The position numbers and the translations under genes were made by a program. Below are positions 62,185-64,000 of a stretch of DNA of 64,000 nucleotides, one piece after another; positions within the stretch are counted from its first letter, which is position 1, and each line of letters opens with the position of its first letter. Origin of the DNA: Pseudogymnoascus destructans (Eukaryota; Ascomycota; Leotiomycetes; Thelebolales; Thelebolaceae); assembly GCF_001641265.1 (NCBI RefSeq), contig NW_020167532.1, positions 930,001-994,000 of the forward strand. Reading direction: 5' to 3'. Under the pieces are notes generated by a model. It saw only the letters and a program-made list of their open reading frames with translations. It made no database searches and was not told the origin of the DNA.

Positions 62185-62290
62185 ACAGTGTAGCAGCTTT
62201 AGACTACATTAGGAAATAGTGGCAACAGGGGGGCGCAAGGATTATGGTTACATCATTTCCTATCTAGGCTAAAGCTGCTACGCTGCTACA
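62185..62290. repeat. Foldback inverted repeats at Harbinger right end
   Basis: GTGTAGCAGCTTTAG...AGGAAAT at about 62193-62217 pairs with ATTTCCTAT...CTAAAGCTGC...GCTACAC at about 62254-62290, the second arm having a small internal duplication (GCTACGCTGC). Confidence 0.6.
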
Positions 62291-62483
62291 CTCAAATTAC
62301 GATGCTGAAGTGGCCTATTCGTCTGGCGTCGGCGGATCAGTTACCCCGGCCAAGCCAGAACTGCCTTACTAATACGCCCTCCCTTATTATCAAGGCATAC
62401 ATATACAGCAGTTGTGGCTCGCATAGTAAATTCATGATTGAAGCAGCTCACACTCCGCAAACCATCGGCATGCTTCTATAGCT

Positions 62484-64000
62484 ATGCCGCTGCGGACTCG
62501 CCGTCTTCCTCGCGAGGATATCACATACTCCGTTGCGCAGGACAGAGAAGTGAACGTCCTGCATCAGCTTGAATACTGCGACAAGAAAGACAGGTTCTTT
62601 GATTGTCTCTATCGTAAACGCAACTTGATGCAGGCAGTTGTCGCTCATCATTTGAGCCTCCAGTTACCGGATGCGTGCAATATAGCGGATATGTCGGAGT
62701 GGCTCCATGGCAGCTTCAACGTGTGTGTCCCGGTCACCATTTTGACGTGGCAGGGGAAGCGCGTCCTTCTGCGGTTCCCATTACCATACCGTGTTGGAGA
62801 CTCCTTTCAGCCAGGCAATGGAGACGAGAAGATTCGATGTGAGGCGGGCACCTATGCATGGCTTGACGAAAATTGTCCCGAGGTGCCGATTCCACGGTTA
62901 TATGGCTTTGCGTTGTCTACAGGTCAGACGGTGTGTAGCGACAACTGGTAATTGAGATTTCAAATATTGATAATATCTAGTTCACACGGCTGGAAAGTTT
63001 ACCATTCTTACGTCAATATATCCAACGCTTACGCCGACACGTCTTGTCATGGCTCGGGTACCCCGTCCCTTCACGATATGTCCGACACGACATCGGAAGC
63101 TTAGTTTTAGCAGATGCAGGCTATCTATTGACCGAGTATATCGAGGAAACACAAGGAGAGATGCTCTCTAACACTTGGTTAGAAAAGCAGCACGATTCGA
63201 GGTTACAGACCAATCTTTTTCACGATCTTTCGCGAATTATCCTGAGTATCAGTCGAATTGCCTTACCAAGAATTGGCTCCTTTGTTATTGACAACGGTGG
63301 GTTCTTGAGCTTAACAAACCGACCACTCTCGATAGAGATCCAGGCACTGGAAAACGAGGAGGTTCCTACAAACATTCGAAGAGACTATACCTATACTACT
63401 GTCGATTCCTACATCGTCGATATGCTTGCTTTCCACGATAGTCGCCTTCGAAGCCAGCCGAATGCAATCAATGATATTAACGACTCTGTATCTCAGATGT
63501 CAGCCTTAGGGGCGATGCGTACGATTATGCCCCTCTTCTTGCGGCGGGAGCTGCGGCGCGGGCCCTTTGTTTTTACTTTGACAGATTTACACCAGAGCAA
63601 TATTTTTGTGGATAAAGACTGGCATATTACCTCGCTGGTAGACCTGGAATGGGGATGCTCTCGACCTATAGAGATGGTGGAACCACCTTTCTGGCTTACA
63701 AACAAAGGCGTCGATCAGATACTGCCGGACGAATTCAACAAGGTACGGGTTGAATTCATGGAGATTTTAGAAGAAGAGGAACAGTTGGCAGCGAGCAATA
63801 CTACTGAGAGGGGAGGGTTGCGACTGGCAGACGTAATGAACCAGGCTTGGGAGATGGGGACATTTTGGTATACGCTTGCGTTGTCTAGTCCGACTGGCCT
63901 TTTCCAATTGTTTTACCATCACATCCAGCCCCGGCTCATTAGCATCCACGACGAAGATCCAGACAACGTCATGCCGTACTACTGGGCACAGGACGTCTTT
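62484..64000 (+). CDS. APH-like kinase (phosphotransferase family), partial
   Basis: Exon 1 62484-62930 and exon 2 from 62981, with a 50-nt intron (GTGTGT..TAG) joining STGQT to FTRLESLPFLRQ. It runs open to the window end (489 codons so far). A glycine-poor nucleotide-binding lobe has GSFNVCVPVTILTWQGKRVL and the Lys-equivalent region VLLRFPLPYRVGD. The catalytic loop is LTDLHQSNIFVDKDW (H-x4-N pattern), followed by the metal site VDLEWGCSRPIE. Fungi contain many such proteins. Most have no known substrate, and resemblance to aminoglycoside kinases does not indicate drug resistance. The C-terminus lies beyond the window. The gene starts about 180 bp beyond the Harbinger end. Confidence 0.8.

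Larger units (their letters stand above)
60241..62300. mobile_element. PIF/Harbinger element, left end lost
   Basis: Two convergent genes typical of Harbinger elements: a DDE_4 transposase (plus) and a Myb/SANT-like protein (minus), 32 bp apart at their 3' ends. A foldback of inverted repeats near 62185-62290 may mark the right end. The left end was removed by LTR A. Confidence 0.7.

Noticed and set aside
62484..64000. Aminoglycoside-resistance gene
   Set aside because: The fold resembles APH kinases, but fungal genomes carry many such genes with an intron and unknown substrates. Nothing supports drug resistance.

Overview
The window looks like nuclear DNA of a filamentous ascomycete (Pezizomycotina). 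The protein-coding genes are GC-rich and mostly carry short spliceosomal introns (43-98 nt, GT..AG, CTAAC-like branch points). Several recognised families are typical of that group: a PXA-domain protein, a Hos4-like ankyrin protein, a fungal rhodopsin-like (SAT4) membrane protein and an APH-like kinase. The repeats are fungal transposons, many of them carrying stop codons that fit C:G-to-T:A decay of the RIP type. I saw no rRNA, tRNA or CRISPR array. I cannot name the genus.

Layout. 1-25.3 kb is a normal gene region: an unidentified 3' gene end; a PXA-domain gene with an exceptionally long 1.46-kb last intron; a CENP-B-type DNA-binding protein; a 5.3-kb gene-free stretch packed with minisatellites (including about 37 copies of a CCACTAA heptamer) and a perfect 25-bp hairpin; a TB2/DP1/HVA22 (REEP/Yop1-like) gene; a Hos4-like ankyrin gene; an ALKBH6-like dioxygenase; a DFG10/SRD5A3 polyprenol reductase; the DRG-family GTPase rbg1; and a rhodopsin-like membrane protein. 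26.2-41.1 kb is a nested transposon cluster: a pogo/Fot1 element broken by a hAT element and by LTRs of a family here called A, a decayed Ty3/gypsy chromovirus (B), and a second hAT element carrying a solo LTR with a clear 5-bp target duplication. A broken GH3 beta-N-acetylhexosaminidase pseudogene abuts the last hAT terminus. 42-46 kb holds no convincing gene, only degenerate repeats and a gypsy integrase relic. 46.4-49.4 kb encodes a dual-specificity (MAP-kinase-type) phosphatase. 50.8-62.3 kb is a second transposon cluster containing a young, full-length, exactly 7,000-bp Ty3/gypsy chromovirus (C) plus pogo and Harbinger remains. The window ends inside an APH-like kinase gene.

The most interesting material is in chromovirus C and its decayed cousin B. 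C has LTRs that differ at one base, an A AAA AAC slippery heptamer directly before the gag stop that puts ribosomes into the pol frame, a primer-binding site complementary to its own predicted RNA 5' end (Tf1-like self-priming), and a U3 built of two 86-bp repeats each holding six GAGTCC/GGACTC half-sites. Both C and B also carry, tail-to-tail with pol, an antisense reading frame encoding a cysteine cluster with GAL4-type (Zn2Cys6) spacing followed by a charged, coiled-coil-like region. I know of no described function for such a retrotransposon gene. A self-regulating system in which this protein binds the U3 repeats is a testable idea, not a demonstrated one.
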